NCBI GenBank assembly: GCA_039803925.1
Contig: JBDRZL010000007.1
Location: forward strand, 1-64,000
Length of the DNA: 64,000 nucleotides
Reading direction: 5' to 3'
DNA from: a candidate division WOR-3 bacterium
GTDB taxonomy: Bacteria; Hydrothermota; Hydrothermia; Hydrothermales; JAJRUZ01
This document shows, piece after piece, positions 25,026 through 34,024 of the stretch (within the stretch, counting starts at the first letter, position 1; every line of letters starts with the position of its first letter). The notes below the pieces were generated by a model. It was not told where the DNA came from. It saw nothing but the letters and a program-made list of their open reading frames with translations, and made no database searches. The translations under genes were made by a program, and so were the position numbers.

Positions 25026-25963
25026 GGTTTTTCCTCCCTTATTTTTCTTATTTGCATACAGCCTATTATTTTTTTTATATCATTAATTTTATGTCTTCTC
25101 ATATAATCCTCTGTATCCTTTATTATTTTATTTATTATTCCAGGCTCCACAAAGAGCATACTTCCTATCTGACAGGCTCTTGCACCTGCCATTAAAAATT
25201 CAAGAGCAGATTTATAATCATAAATTCCACCAATACCTATGATTGGGATTTTCACCTCCTGATAAACTCTATAAACAATATAAAGTGCAATTGGATGAAT
25301 ACAAGGTCCAGAAAGGCCAGCAACTCCCCTTGGAATTACAAACTCTCTTCTTTCCACATCAATAGCCATCCCCATTATTGTATTAATGAGAGAGAGTCCA
25401 TCTGCACCTTTTTTTTCGCACTCCTTTGCTATATCAATAATATTAACAAAATTAGGAGCAAGCTTTACAAAAACAGGACCAGCTTTAAATTTATTTTTTA
25501 CAATTTCAACAATTCTTCCTGCACTTTTTTTGTTCTGCCCAAATTCCATACCACCTTTATCAACATTAGGACAGGATAAATTAAGCTCAATAGCATGAAC
25601 ACAGGCTCTATCCAACTCCTCTGCTAAAAATTCAAACTCCTCTTCTTTTTCACCAAAAACATTCACAATAACAGGAATATCAAGTTTTTTTAAAAGAGGC
25701 CATTTTTCATTTATAAATCTTTTTATACCCACATTTTCAAGTCCAATTGAATTAAGTAGGCCACAGGGTACTTCAGCAATTCTCTCAGGTGGATTTCCTG
25801 CTCTTTCCTTTATGCTTATTCCCTTCGTGACAATTGCTCCAAATTCCTTTATATTTACAGCCTCTGTATGGTAAATAAGTTCTGTTCCATAAGCAAATGT
25901 TCCAGAAGCAGGCATAAAGGGATTTTTTAACTTTAAACCTGCAAGATTAACTTCTAAATTCAT
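25022..25963 (-). CDS. pyrD: Dihydroorotate dehydrogenase, class 1B catalytic subunit
   Basis: The 313-residue protein is an FMN TIM barrel: LKNPFMPASGTFAYG at the start, KGISIKERAGNPPERI, and the active-site loop NLSCPNVDKGG with the catalytic Cys of class 1 enzymes. PVFVKLAPN, LINTIMGMAID and IGIGGIYDYKSALEFLMAGARACQIGS (phosphate/FMN binding) follow. Class 1B enzymes need PyrK to pass electrons to NAD, and pyrK overlaps it by 4 nt upstream. It oxidises dihydroorotate to orotate at the membrane-free cytosolic complex. Confidence 0.95.
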   Translation of the reverse strand: MNLEVNLAGLKLKNPFMPASGTFAYGTELIYHTEAVNIKEFGAIVTKGISIKERAGNPPERIAEVPCGLLNSIGLENVGIKRFINEKWPLLKKLDIPVIVNVFGEKEEEFEFLAEELDRACVHAIELNLSCPNVDKGGMEFGQNKKSAGRIVEIVKNKFKAGPVFVKLAPNFVNIIDIAKECEKKGADGLSLINTIMGMAIDVERREFVIPRGVAGLSGPCIHPIALYIVYRVYQEVKIPIIGIGGIYDYKSALEFLMAGARACQIGSMLFVEPGIINKIIKDTEDYMRRHKINDIKKIIGCMQIRKIREEKP

Positions 25964-26745
25964 ATTTCTATTTCAGAAAGTTTAAATAATGGACCCTCTG
26001 TACAGGTTCTTAAATAATTATTAGAGCTTTTACTTTTAACAGCACATCCCATACATATTCCAAAACCGCAAGCCATAGTGCCTTCCATTGAAACATATGT
26101 TCTTTCAGGTGGTAAAAATTTAAAAGCCCTTAACATAGGAAGGGGACCACAGATAATAAACATTGATTTTTCTAAAATTATATATTTATCTTTTATAAGT
26201 TCCTTAACAAGATCCGTAACAAGCCCTTTGAAACCAAATGATCCATCCTCAGTGCTTATTAATACATTATCTGTAATTTCTTGAATCCTTGAGTACAGGT
26301 ATTCATTCGGGGCTGTTTTTAATCCATAAATAATCTTAAAAGAACTCAAAGAATAATACTTTGCGTAAAACATAAGTGGTGCTATACCTGTTCCACCTCC
26401 AATTAGAATTATTTCAAGATCAGAGGGCGGGTCTAAAAAAGGCCTGCCAAGTGGCCCAATAAGATCTATTTTCCCTCTTTTTCTTTCATAAAGCAATTTT
26501 GAACCCGAACCTAAAACCTTTATTAAAAATTCAATGACATCATCCTCAACATTCCATACACTGTAAGGTCTTCTGATAAAAGGATAAAGAGAATTTTGAA
26601 CTTTAATATTAACAAATTGACCTGGTTTTACCCTTTTTGCTATTTCATCTGCTGATATTATAAGTTGAAACATTCCATCGCCTAAATCTATATTGTTTAA
26701 AATCTCACCCTCAATTTTTTTCAAATAAATCTCTCGTGATAACAT
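25960..26745 (-). CDS. pyrK: Dihydroorotate dehydrogenase electron-transfer subunit
   Basis: The 261-residue iron-sulfur flavoprotein has the FAD-binding RRPYSVWN and GKIDLIGPLGRPF near residues 75-115, and the NAD-binding GGGTGIAPLMFYAKY. The [2Fe-2S] cluster has its four Cys in MACGFGICMGCAVK and, further on, RTCTEGPLF. It links PyrD's FMN to NAD. Order pyrK-pyrD-pyrF along transcription with 4-nt overlaps indicates a stoichiometric complex. Its start overlaps the preceding TPR lipoprotein by 35 nt. Confidence 0.93.
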   Translation of the reverse strand: MLSREIYLKKIEGEILNNIDLGDGMFQLIISADEIAKRVKPGQFVNIKVQNSLYPFIRRPYSVWNVEDDVIEFLIKVLGSGSKLLYERKRGKIDLIGPLGRPFLDPPSDLEIILIGGGTGIAPLMFYAKYYSLSSFKIIYGLKTAPNEYLYSRIQEITDNVLISTEDGSFGFKGLVTDLVKELIKDKYIILEKSMFIICGPLPMLRAFKFLPPERTYVSMEGTMACGFGICMGCAVKSKSSNNYLRTCTEGPLFKLSEIEI

Positions 26746-27985
26746 AATAAAAACTCCCTTTATATTTTTCTTCTAAAATCTTAAAAAATTCTTTAGCTTT
26801 CATTTCATCTTTTATAAAGTTTCTGTAAATAAATATAATAAGATATAAAACCCTCGGAATTTCTCTATCTTCTGAAAAATTTTTAACATACTCTTCAAAA
26901 AGTTTTAAAGCTTTTTTGTATAATCCAAGGTCAATATAATAGGACTCAGCAATTTTAAGAATTTCCTCTTTCAATTTATCCCCTTCTAATTCCTTTAACT
27001 TTTCTTCATTTTCAATCAAATTTAACCATACACCTGACTTTACACCGTAATTTGTTGAAGGAGAAAATTTCTTAATTTCAGACAATACATCTTTCAAAGG
27101 AATTAAGCTATCCTCTTCAAAGTAAATCTTGGCAAGTTCAAATCCAATTTCCTGTTTTTTAATATAATCTTCCCCCCTTAACATAAAATTTTTGAAAAGT
27201 CTCTTCAATTCAGAAATATTATTCTCTTTTATGTAAATTTCCTGAAGAATTTTTAATACCTCATAATTTTTATTTTCAGAATCAAAATTTTTTAAAATCT
27301 TTTTTGCTTTTTCAAAATCACCCTTTTCCTTGTATGCTTCAGCCAGTAAAATATATAAATCTCTATTTTTTTCCAGATCCTTAATAAAACGCATAGCTGA
27401 ATCCACCATCCCTATCTTTAAAGCAGAACGAACATAAATAGGTATTGCTCTTTCCTTTAAAAAAGAATTAGATATTATCTTCCTTGAATAGTGAAGTGAA
27501 GAGTCATATTCTTCACTTATTTCAAAATATTTTGATTTATAAAAATAAAATTTAGGACTTTCTTTTTTTGGATAAAGAGAAAGAACAAAAAGAGAATTTT
27601 CAAGGTCTTTTTTTTGGAAAAGATAATTTAAAAGAGAATCACAAAACATATATGTAAAAAAACTTTTTGGAAAAAATCTTTGAAGTTCTTCATACTTTTT
27701 AATTGCATTTGATTTTTCATCTATTCTTATGTAAATCATACCTGAATAAAAAATAGCATCATCAAGAAATGGAGAATCAGGAAAATATTTTATAATTCTT
27801 AAAAACTTTTCAAGGGATTTATCATATAAAGTTTTAATCTCCTGAGTCAAGTTTTTTTTATTTTGAAAGAATCTTTTTTCTGCATCTCTGTAATATTTTT
27901 TGGCATTATAATATGTATTAAAATAACTCCTGAAAAAAGAACAAGAAGATAAAATCAAAAAAATAAAAATTAAATTCTTAAACAA
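26711..27985 (-). CDS. TPR-containing lipoprotein (BamD/YfgC-style periplasmic protein)
   Basis: With TTG at 27985 as start, the product (424 residues) begins MFKNLIFIFLILSSC, a compact lipoprotein signal with lipobox LSSC. The alternative upstream TTG (28009) would overlap the TldD gene by 20 nt and lengthen the signal awkwardly. The mature part contains repeated helix pairs with TPR consensus, for example FPDSPFLDDAIFYSGMIYI, AIPIYVRSALKIGMVDSAM and LLAEAYKEKGDFEKAKKIL. It probably lies at the outer or inner membrane facing the periplasm and scaffolds envelope proteins. No specific partner can be named. Confidence 0.7.
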   Translation of the reverse strand: MFKNLIFIFLILSSCSFFRSYFNTYYNAKKYYRDAEKRFFQNKKNLTQEIKTLYDKSLEKFLRIIKYFPDSPFLDDAIFYSGMIYIRIDEKSNAIKKYEELQRFFPKSFFTYMFCDSLLNYLFQKKDLENSLFVLSLYPKKESPKFYFYKSKYFEISEEYDSSLHYSRKIISNSFLKERAIPIYVRSALKIGMVDSAMRFIKDLEKNRDLYILLAEAYKEKGDFEKAKKILKNFDSENKNYEVLKILQEIYIKENNISELKRLFKNFMLRGEDYIKKQEIGFELAKIYFEEDSLIPLKDVLSEIKKFSPSTNYGVKSGVWLNLIENEEKLKELEGDKLKEEILKIAESYYIDLGLYKKALKLFEEYVKNFSEDREIPRVLYLIIFIYRNFIKDEMKAKEFFKILEEKYKGSFYYVITRDLFEKN

Positions 27986-27989
27986 ATAA

Positions 27990-29432
27990 TTATGTAGATC
28001 CAGACCCAAACCTTACTTTTCTGAACCTTGCAGGAGGAGAAGCATGACCTACATGCATAGATTGACCCGGTTCACCCTTTCCACAGGTTAAAAGTCCATA
28101 AAGAATTTGATCTTTCCCTATACCATCACAGGAATTCCAGAAATCTGGTGTTATACCATAATAAAGAGGGTCTCTCACAATTTCTCCAGTTAATTTCCCG
28201 TTTTTTATTCTGTAACCTATTTCACAGGCAAACTGGAAATTAAGCCTTTTTTCATCAATACTCCATGATTTATTAACATCAATTAAAAAACCATCTTTAA
28301 TATCAGAAATAAGCTCTTCCAATGTTTTATCACCTGGTTCAAGGTTTATATTTGTCATCCTCACTATTGGAATCCTGTTCCAACTTGAAGCCCTTGCAGC
28401 ACCAGAAGACTCTGAATTAATATGAATTGCAGTATCCCTTGATGAAAGATATCCTGAAAGAACACCTTCCTTAATTAAATAAATTTTTTTTGCCCTTGTC
28501 CCTTCATCATCAAAACCAAATGTGCCAAGTCCTTTCGGATAAGTAGCATCAGCAGTGATATTTACAATTGGAGAAGCATATTTAAATTTAAAAAGTTTAT
28601 CAACTGTAGCAAAACTCGTTCCTGCATAAGAGGCTTCATAACCTAAAACTCTATCCAGTTCTGTAGCATGACCTACTGACTCATGAATTTGAAGAACCAT
28701 CTGACCAGGCATAATTACAAGATCAAACTCCCCTTCAGGTGCTGGTGGAGCATTAAGTAATTTATCTGCTTCTTCTGCTATTTTGAAAGCATTTTCCTTA
28801 AAGTCTTTCTTATCTATGACCTCAAATCCTCCCTGTAAATAGTTACCACCGTGACTTTCTGGATAAGATCGAACCTGAAGAATTCCATCCTTAAAGGTAT
28901 AGACTGAATAACCTCCTCCTGAATGATAAATTACCTGGTGTATATCGTGACCATCAGTGGAAACAAAATATTTCTCTTCTTTAAAAAATCTTAAAAGGCA
29001 GTTTCTCAAAACAGCATACTTAGAATTTTTTAATATCTCATCTATCTCAAATAAGAAATTTAATTTTTCATCAAGAGGAACCTTGAAGGGGTCAATTTCA
29101 ACATAAGAAAAATAATTCCCTCTTGAAGGTTCTTCCCTTACCAGTTTATATCCAAAGGAATTATATTTACTGGAAGCATCACATAGTTTTTTTGCAAGTT
29201 TTACAGTTTCAAAAACTTTTTCTTTACTAAAATCATTTGAAGCTGCAAAACCCATTCCTCCATTATGGAAAATTCTTATTCCGTATCCTCTATCTTCATC
29301 CCTTGCAAAAATTTCAAGGTTTCCATTTCTTAAAGAAATGAATTCAGATTCCTTTTCAACAATCCTTATTTCTCCATAGGAAACTTTCAAAATTTCAAAA
29401 ACATTTAAAGCCTCATTTATAATTTCTCTCAT
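27990..29432 (-). CDS. tldD: TldD-family zinc metalloprotease
   Basis: The 480-residue protein carries the TldD/PmbA signature, with the zinc-binding HExxxH in MVLQIHESVGHATELD near residue 235. The surrounding segments (GNYLQGGFEVIDK, FDDEGTRAKKIYLIKEGVLSGYLSSRDTA, C-terminal CGKGEPGQSMHVGHASPPARFRKV) are also typical. TldD normally works with PmbA/TldE to degrade unstructured peptides or process modified peptides, but no partner is in the window. The stop lies just inside the upstream end of the TPR lipoprotein reading frame. Confidence 0.92.
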   Translation of the reverse strand: MREIINEALNVFEILKVSYGEIRIVEKESEFISLRNGNLEIFARDEDRGYGIRIFHNGGMGFAASNDFSKEKVFETVKLAKKLCDASSKYNSFGYKLVREEPSRGNYFSYVEIDPFKVPLDEKLNFLFEIDEILKNSKYAVLRNCLLRFFKEEKYFVSTDGHDIHQVIYHSGGGYSVYTFKDGILQVRSYPESHGGNYLQGGFEVIDKKDFKENAFKIAEEADKLLNAPPAPEGEFDLVIMPGQMVLQIHESVGHATELDRVLGYEASYAGTSFATVDKLFKFKYASPIVNITADATYPKGLGTFGFDDEGTRAKKIYLIKEGVLSGYLSSRDTAIHINSESSGAARASSWNRIPIVRMTNINLEPGDKTLEELISDIKDGFLIDVNKSWSIDEKRLNFQFACEIGYRIKNGKLTGEIVRDPLYYGITPDFWNSCDGIGKDQILYGLLTCGKGEPGQSMHVGHASPPARFRKVRFGSGST

Positions 29433-29446
29433 TTAAAAAATTTTTA

Positions 29447-29519
29447 TGGAGCCGAGGGGACTTGAACCCCTGACCTTCGGAGTGCGATTCCGACGCTCTC
29501 CCACCTGAGCTACGGCCCC
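29447..29519 (-). tRNA. tRNA-Ala (anticodon CGC)
   Basis: The minus strand folds into a cloverleaf: acceptor GGGGCCG pairing with CGGCTCC, D-arm GCTC..GAGC, anticodon stem TCGGA/TCCGA with loop ATCGCAC (anticodon CGC, reads GCG), and T-arm with GGTTCAAGTCC. The G3:U70 wobble pair, the main alanine identity element, is present. CCA is not encoded. It lies between the GT-C gene and tldD in their orientation, with a TATAAT box (29529-29534) 9 nt upstream. Confidence 0.96.
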
Positions 29520-29528
29520 TTGTCTATT

Positions 29529-29534
29529 ATTATA
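29529..29534 (-). promoter_or_regulatory. -10 box of tRNA-Ala
   Basis: TATAAT on the minus strand, ending 9 nt before the tRNA 5' end. The -35 region is weak, so the tRNA may also be read from the upstream operon. Confidence 0.45.
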
Positions 29535-29545
29535 AGACAAAAACC

Positions 29546-30817
29546 TTAACTGAAAGTAAAATAAATTAAAAGAACTTCAAATAAAACCCTTAATCTTGCA
29601 TCTCCAAGAATACCAGTTGAGAAAATTAAAGGAAATAAAATAATTATTAAAAGAAAACTATCTTTAAAATTTTTTAATAATTTTTTAAAAAATAAAAAAA
29701 TAAGTAAAATATGGAAAAAAATTGAAAATAAGAGTATAAAAACTCCCTTTAGTTCTAAAAAAATTATTCTTTCTTTAAAAATTTTTTCTAAGCCTTTTAA
29801 AATTTCCCCCCTAAAAAATAAATTAAAAACTTCTTGTTGAACTCCTTTAGCGATATCTTCTCCTCTTATATAAACTATAAGAGATTTCAATGAAATAGGT
29901 GAAAAAAGTGTATTAAAAGAAAAAACAAAGTGGGAAATTAAAAATTCCGGAAAGGTTCTTTTAAGTTCCTTTAAAGAAATTTTTATCATCCCGTAATAAA
30001 TATCTCCTTCCTTAAAATTTTCTCCCAGTTCCTTTAAAAGTTCATCACTCATCTTTTCCCTTGCTTCACTGAAAGGAATTTTATCTTTTAAAGAAACAGA
30101 AAAAGGAATATAATAGGTAAAGAAACTGACAGGAATAACACTTGAAAAACCTAAAAATCTCACATTTTTGTAAATGATTAAAACCCATATAAAGGAAATC
30201 ATCAAAGGAAAAATTAATATAAAAAAAGCCCTTTTAAATTCCCTTATAATAAGAAAATACATAAATAAAAATAATGGCAACAAAAGGGCAACAGGTTTTA
30301 TATAAGGGAGAAGAGAGAGAATTAAAAGAGAAAAAAGAAACAGGTTTTCCTTTAAAAAAATATAAAGAAAAAAAAGAAAAAAACCAAAGAAAAAATCAGC
30401 TGTTGGTAAAAGAGAATGAAAATTTAAATTCGGAGAAAGAATAAAAAAAATTGAAAATAAATAAAAACTTTTCTTTTTCATTTTTTTATAAGAAAAAAAA
30501 AGCAAAATTATAGAAAGAATAACATTGATAACAAAATTAGTTAAAGGAGATTTATTTAATTTATAAAAAATTGAAAGAAAAAAAGGAAAAAGAGGAGTTC
30601 TATAAGTCTCAAATTTTCCATTTCTTATAAAACCTTTTCCCTCACATAAGTTTAAGGCAAGCTCATGATACTCTTTTGCATCTGAAACTGATTCAAGAAT
30701 TCTTCTTGGCTCGTTCAAACCTTCAAGAATGTAAAAAATTCTTGTTATTAAAAGAAAAAAAATTATAAGAAAAAGAGTAAATCTATAATTCAGGATAATT
30801 TTCTTTATTCTTAACAC
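29546..30817 (-). CDS. GT-C-type membrane glycosyltransferase (ArnT/PMT-like)
   Basis: The 423-residue protein has about ten membrane helices. After the first helix comes SDAKEYHELALNLCEGKGFIRNGKFETYRTPLFPFFLS, the first external loop with a catalytic-type Asp and the Y-x-x-LA-x-x-L-x-E-G-x-G pattern seen in polyprenyl-phosphate-sugar-dependent GT-C enzymes. These transfer sugars from lipid carriers on the outer side of the inner membrane. It overlaps ThyX by 35 nt. Acceptor unknown; lipid A, glycan or protein are possible. Confidence 0.68.
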   Translation of the reverse strand: MLRIKKIILNYRFTLFLIIFFLLITRIFYILEGLNEPRRILESVSDAKEYHELALNLCEGKGFIRNGKFETYRTPLFPFFLSIFYKLNKSPLTNFVINVILSIILLFFSYKKMKKKSFYLFSIFFILSPNLNFHSLLPTADFFFGFFLFFLYIFLKENLFLFSLLILSLLPYIKPVALLLPLFLFMYFLIIREFKRAFFILIFPLMISFIWVLIIYKNVRFLGFSSVIPVSFFTYYIPFSVSLKDKIPFSEAREKMSDELLKELGENFKEGDIYYGMIKISLKELKRTFPEFLISHFVFSFNTLFSPISLKSLIVYIRGEDIAKGVQQEVFNLFFRGEILKGLEKIFKERIIFLELKGVFILLFSIFFHILLIFLFFKKLLKNFKDSFLLIIILFPLIFSTGILGDARLRVLFEVLLIYFTFS

Positions 30818-31466
30818 AGTATTTTAAAAAAGCCTCATATGTCCAGGGCATCTTTTCTTTGAAAATTTTTAAAATACATTTTGCATATTCCCTTATTTCA
30901 TATTGAGCATGAATATCAAGTCTTAATCTCAAAAAATTCATCAAGCTCCTCGCATTAACTGTCCAGTAAAACTGCGTATAAGTTGAGAGAGGACATACAA
31001 TCCTTGCAATTTCCCTTGCTACCCCTCTTTCAAGAAGTTCTCTATAAACTTCAAAGGATTTTTCAAAAATATCCTGCATCTTTTTCAATAGCTCCTTTTC
31101 CTCCCTAATATCACCAAATTCACTCATCTGCTTATCCTTTTTTGATTGAACCCTTAACTTTTCTGGTAAATAATATTCATCTTTGTATTCAGTATATCTA
31201 CCTGAAATTTCATTATAGGAACCCCATCTATGCCTGAACCACTGTCTGGCAACAAATATTGGACACTTCACATGAAATTTAAAAACCGAATGCTCAAAAG
31301 GTGTCATATGCTCATTTTCCATTAAATAAAATAAAAGCTTTTTATCCTTTTCTTCTCCTTTTAAACCCGAACCATAAGAAACTCTCGCAGATTGAACAAC
31401 AGAATTATCACCTCCCATAAATTCAACAAGGCGTAAGAAACCTTTATCAAGAACTTTAAATTCCAT
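30783..31466 (-). CDS. thyX: Flavin-dependent thymidylate synthase
   Basis: The 227-residue protein is a typical ThyX: the ThyX motif RHRWGSYNEISGRYTE is near residues 78-93, preceded by NEHMTPFEHSVFKFHVKCPIFVARQWF, with RLDIHAQYEIREYAKCI near the C-terminus. It makes dTMP from dUMP using FAD and folate, common in thermophiles lacking ThyA. It is co-directional with gmhA (10-nt gap). Confidence 0.96.
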   Translation of the reverse strand: MEFKVLDKGFLRLVEFMGGDNSVVQSARVSYGSGLKGEEKDKKLLFYLMENEHMTPFEHSVFKFHVKCPIFVARQWFRHRWGSYNEISGRYTEYKDEYYLPEKLRVQSKKDKQMSEFGDIREEKELLKKMQDIFEKSFEVYRELLERGVAREIARIVCPLSTYTQFYWTVNARSLMNFLRLRLDIHAQYEIREYAKCILKIFKEKMPWTYEAFLKYCVKNKENYPEL

Positions 31467-31476
31467 TTTTAAATAG

Positions 31477-32055
31477 TTATTTTGCTCTATTTATTACTTC
31501 TTTTTCAATTAAAAAGGCAAAAATATGGAGTATCAATTCATGAACTTCCTGTATCCTTGGAGTCGAATTGGAAGGAACATTAATTAATACATCGCAAATT
31601 TCATGAACCGGTGGATTTTTATCTCCTGTAAGATAAATTATCTTTATTCCCATCTCCTTTGCCTTTTTACAGGCTCTGTTAACATTCTCTGATTTTCCTG
31701 ATGTTGATATTGCTATTAAAGAATCACCTTCTTTTCCTAAAGCATCTATCTGTCTTGAAAAAACATTTTCAAAACCTGTATCATTAGAAATCGCTGTAAG
31801 AGACGATGTATCAGTGGTTAGTGCAATTGCTGCAAGTCCCTTTCTTTTATCAACCCTATATTTTCCAACAAGTTCAGCGGCAAAGTGCTGGGCTTGAGCA
31901 GCTGAGCCTCCATTTCCACATATTAAAATCTTTCCGCCACTTAATAGAGATTGAGTTAAAATTTTTACTGCCTCATTTATTAAAGTGGCAGAGTTTAAAA
32001 TCTTTTTTTTAATTTCAATTGATTCTTCAATTTCGGATAAAATAAGGTCTATCAT
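31477..32055 (-). CDS. gmhA: Phosphoheptose isomerase (SIS domain)
   Basis: The 192-residue SIS-domain protein has ILICGNGGSAAQAQHFAAELVGKY (about 50-73), which is diagnostic of GmhA. ALTTDTSSLTAISNDTGFENVFSRQI, LIAISTSGKSENV (sugar-phosphate binding) and the C-terminal RIQEVHELILHI with the metal-site His follow. It converts sedoheptulose-7-phosphate to heptose-7-phosphate for ADP-heptose and LPS core. It complements the GT9 heptosyltransferase-like gene at 10.9 kb, supporting an LPS-bearing cell. Confidence 0.95.
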   Translation of the reverse strand: MIDLILSEIEESIEIKKKILNSATLINEAVKILTQSLLSGGKILICGNGGSAAQAQHFAAELVGKYRVDKRKGLAAIALTTDTSSLTAISNDTGFENVFSRQIDALGKEGDSLIAISTSGKSENVNRACKKAKEMGIKIIYLTGDKNPPVHEICDVLINVPSNSTPRIQEVHELILHIFAFLIEKEVINRAK

Positions 32056-32071
32056 TTTAAAAAAGTAACTT

Positions 32072-33061
32072 TTAAGGATTTGAACCTCTTAAAACAAAAA
32101 CCTTAAAAATTTCTCCCATAGCTTCAGGATTAATCAAGTAATTTAACTGACTGATTAGTTTAAGTCTTTCTTTACTTTTAAGTTCTCTTTCATATTCAAA
32201 AATTTCTTCTAAATAATTTTTTAAAAAATTACACAATTTTTCAATTTTAATAATTTCAAAGCCTGAAAGTTCAAATTTCCTCTTTAAAAAATCAATATTT
32301 AAAGTCCTTGTTATATCTTTTTCACCAATTTTATCATAAAAATTATAAGAAACAGAATGTTTTTTAAAAGCCCTTGCGGTTCCTTTTCTTATTTTCATAA
32401 TCTCATTCAAACTTTCTGCGTAATCTAAAAAAATTAAAAATGATTCTTTAATTTTATCTTTAAGTTCCTTTAAAAAAATTATAATATCATCTGAATATTC
32501 AAAAATAGAATTATCAGGTATTTTATCCATAAAGTAATTTAAAAAACTATCATCATACCTTTTAAGGATTTCTTTTTTATTTTCAAGGTCAACCATAATT
32601 TCAAATATTTTACCACTCATTTTAACAAGTCTTCTGAAAGGAAAAGCGTCTAAAACTTCTATAATTATTATGAAACCTTTAAAATTTTTTATTTCTTTTA
32701 AAGAATCAAGAAAAATTACCTCTTTTAAATTTTTAAGTCTCTCCCTTGCAATTCTTAAAAGATTTTCTGAGGGTTCATAAAAGAAATATTTAATTTTCCT
32801 CATAATTTTCAAAAAATTTTCACAGAATATTCCCTCACCACCACCTATTTCTAAAATATCGTAAGTATTAAGTTCTTTCCCTTTTTCTTCAATGAATTTT
32901 TTAAGGGATAGAATTAAGGGTAAGGAAAAATTTGAAGGGGTTATAAAATCACCCTTTTCACCTGTCAAAAATTCTTTTTTTGTATAGAAACCTTTTTCCC
33001 CATAAAGAGCTTCTTTCATAAAATCTTTAAAGGAAATTACCTTTCCCTTAATTCTCTCCAT
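32072..33061 (-). CDS. MidA/NDUFAF7-family SAM-dependent methyltransferase
   Basis: The 329-residue protein matches the MidA (DUF185) family: N-terminal SFKDFMKEALYGEKGFYTKK and LTGEKGDFITPSNFS (typical: M..ALY....GYY...GDF.TSP), then YDILEIGGGEGIFCENFL (SAM motif I), FYEPSENL, and VLDAFPFRRLV (N-D-P substitute). Eukaryotic NDUFAF7 methylates a complex I arginine; bacterial targets are unknown. Its start overlaps the hydrolase gene by 25 nt. Confidence 0.83.
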   Translation of the reverse strand: MERIKGKVISFKDFMKEALYGEKGFYTKKEFLTGEKGDFITPSNFSLPLILSLKKFIEEKGKELNTYDILEIGGGEGIFCENFLKIMRKIKYFFYEPSENLLRIARERLKNLKEVIFLDSLKEIKNFKGFIIIIEVLDAFPFRRLVKMSGKIFEIMVDLENKKEILKRYDDSFLNYFMDKIPDNSIFEYSDDIIIFLKELKDKIKESFLIFLDYAESLNEIMKIRKGTARAFKKHSVSYNFYDKIGEKDITRTLNIDFLKRKFELSGFEIIKIEKLCNFLKNYLEEIFEYERELKSKERLKLISQLNYLINPEAMGEIFKVFVLRGSNP

Positions 33062-33684
33062 ATAAAATCCTTTGCTCTTTTCAATTCAAAAGATGTGAAG
33101 GTAGAACCATGTCCAGGATAAAACCTTCCTTCAAGTTCAAATAAAATTTCAAGAGTTTTCTTCAAAATTTTTTTATCTTCAACAAATAAAGAGATTCTGG
33201 GTTTATTTAAAAAAGGGTTAGGACCAATAAGTGTGTCACCAATAAAGTAATTATTTTCTATTTTAAAAGTAACAGAACCATATGTATGTCCTGGTGTTTC
33301 AATTATATAAATACTATTCAAATCTTTTAAACTATCCCTTTCAAAGATTTCAAATTCGGCAAATCTTTTTAAAAAATTCAAGCTAAAATAAAGTATGTTT
33401 GAATAAAAAGTTCCCTTTGATGGTGGAAGATGAATTATTTTATTTTTTACAAATTCATAATCCCTCTCATGTATAAAAATTTTTGTTCCATTTTTTTGCA
33501 AAAAGCTTGCATTTCCAATGTGATCCCAGTGACCGTGTGTTATAAGTAAAAAGTCTAATTTTTCTTTAAGAGAATTTATTTTTCTTCTTTCAAAAGGTGA
33601 GCCTGAATCTATAAGTATTTTTTTTCCATTCAATTCTACTAAATAAAAAACAGAATAAAAGGAAGAAATTCTTTTAATTTTCAA
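33037..33684 (-). CDS. Metallo-beta-lactamase fold hydrolase
   Basis: The 215-residue protein has the metal-binding HxHxDH as LLITHGHWDHIGN near residue 50, a downstream IETPGHTYGSVTF (third metal His), IGDTLIGPNPF with the bridging Asp and a YPGHGSTF C-terminal His. It belongs to the general MBL hydrolase group related to glyoxalase II and flavoprotein-linked proteins. No specific substrate can be assigned. Spacing of 1 nt from the roadblock-like gene places it at the end of the chemosensory cluster. Confidence 0.85.
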   Translation of the reverse strand: MKIKRISSFYSVFYLVELNGKKILIDSGSPFERRKINSLKEKLDFLLITHGHWDHIGNASFLQKNGTKIFIHERDYEFVKNKIIHLPPSKGTFYSNILYFSLNFLKRFAEFEIFERDSLKDLNSIYIIETPGHTYGSVTFKIENNYFIGDTLIGPNPFLNKPRISLFVEDKKILKKTLEILFELEGRFYPGHGSTFTSFELKRAKDFIWRELRER

Positions 33685-33685
33685 T

Positions 33686-34024
33686 TTAAAGATCTATAAA
33701 TCTTTGATGATAAATTCTTAAAAGCCCCAGGTTTACAGATTTTCTCGCAAAGGTAATAAGGAACCCTTTAAATTTGGGAGGGTTCTTTGACAATATAACA
33801 ACCTTTTCCTTGGTAAAAATATATAAAATTGTTCTATTATCTTTATTATAACTTTTAAAGAAATTAATAAGGTCTCTTCTATCCTGAGGGGAAATATTAA
33901 AGGAAACTTCCTCATAAATTGAATTACCATTTTCATCTGTCACAATAATTCCATTAACATCAGGATTTTTTAACATTTCTTTTAAATAAAAAAAACCTTT
34001 CTTACCTTTTGTTATTCCTTCCAT
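33686..34024 (-). CDS. Roadblock/LC7-like small protein
   Basis: The 112-residue protein resembles the roadblock/LC7 (MglB-type) fold: a helix (GFFYLKEMLKNPDVNG) leads into strands IIVTDENGNSIYEE, then a long helix and TILYIFTKEKVVILSKN with a final LITFARKSVNLGLLRIY. In other bacteria such proteins regulate small GTPases (MglA) or polar motility. No MglA lies in the window. The gene overlaps the TPR/coiled-coil gene upstream by 13 nt, so it is part of the chemosensory operon. Family assignment is by fold pattern, not certain. Confidence 0.5.
   Translation of the reverse strand: MEGITKGKKGFFYLKEMLKNPDVNGIIVTDENGNSIYEEVSFNISPQDRRDLINFFKSYNKDNRTILYIFTKEKVVILSKNPPKFKGFLITFARKSVNLGLLRIYHQRFIDL

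Noticed and set aside
25295-25598. Two plus-strand frames of 70-94 codons
   Set aside because: Antisense shadows of the pyrD gene without start signals.
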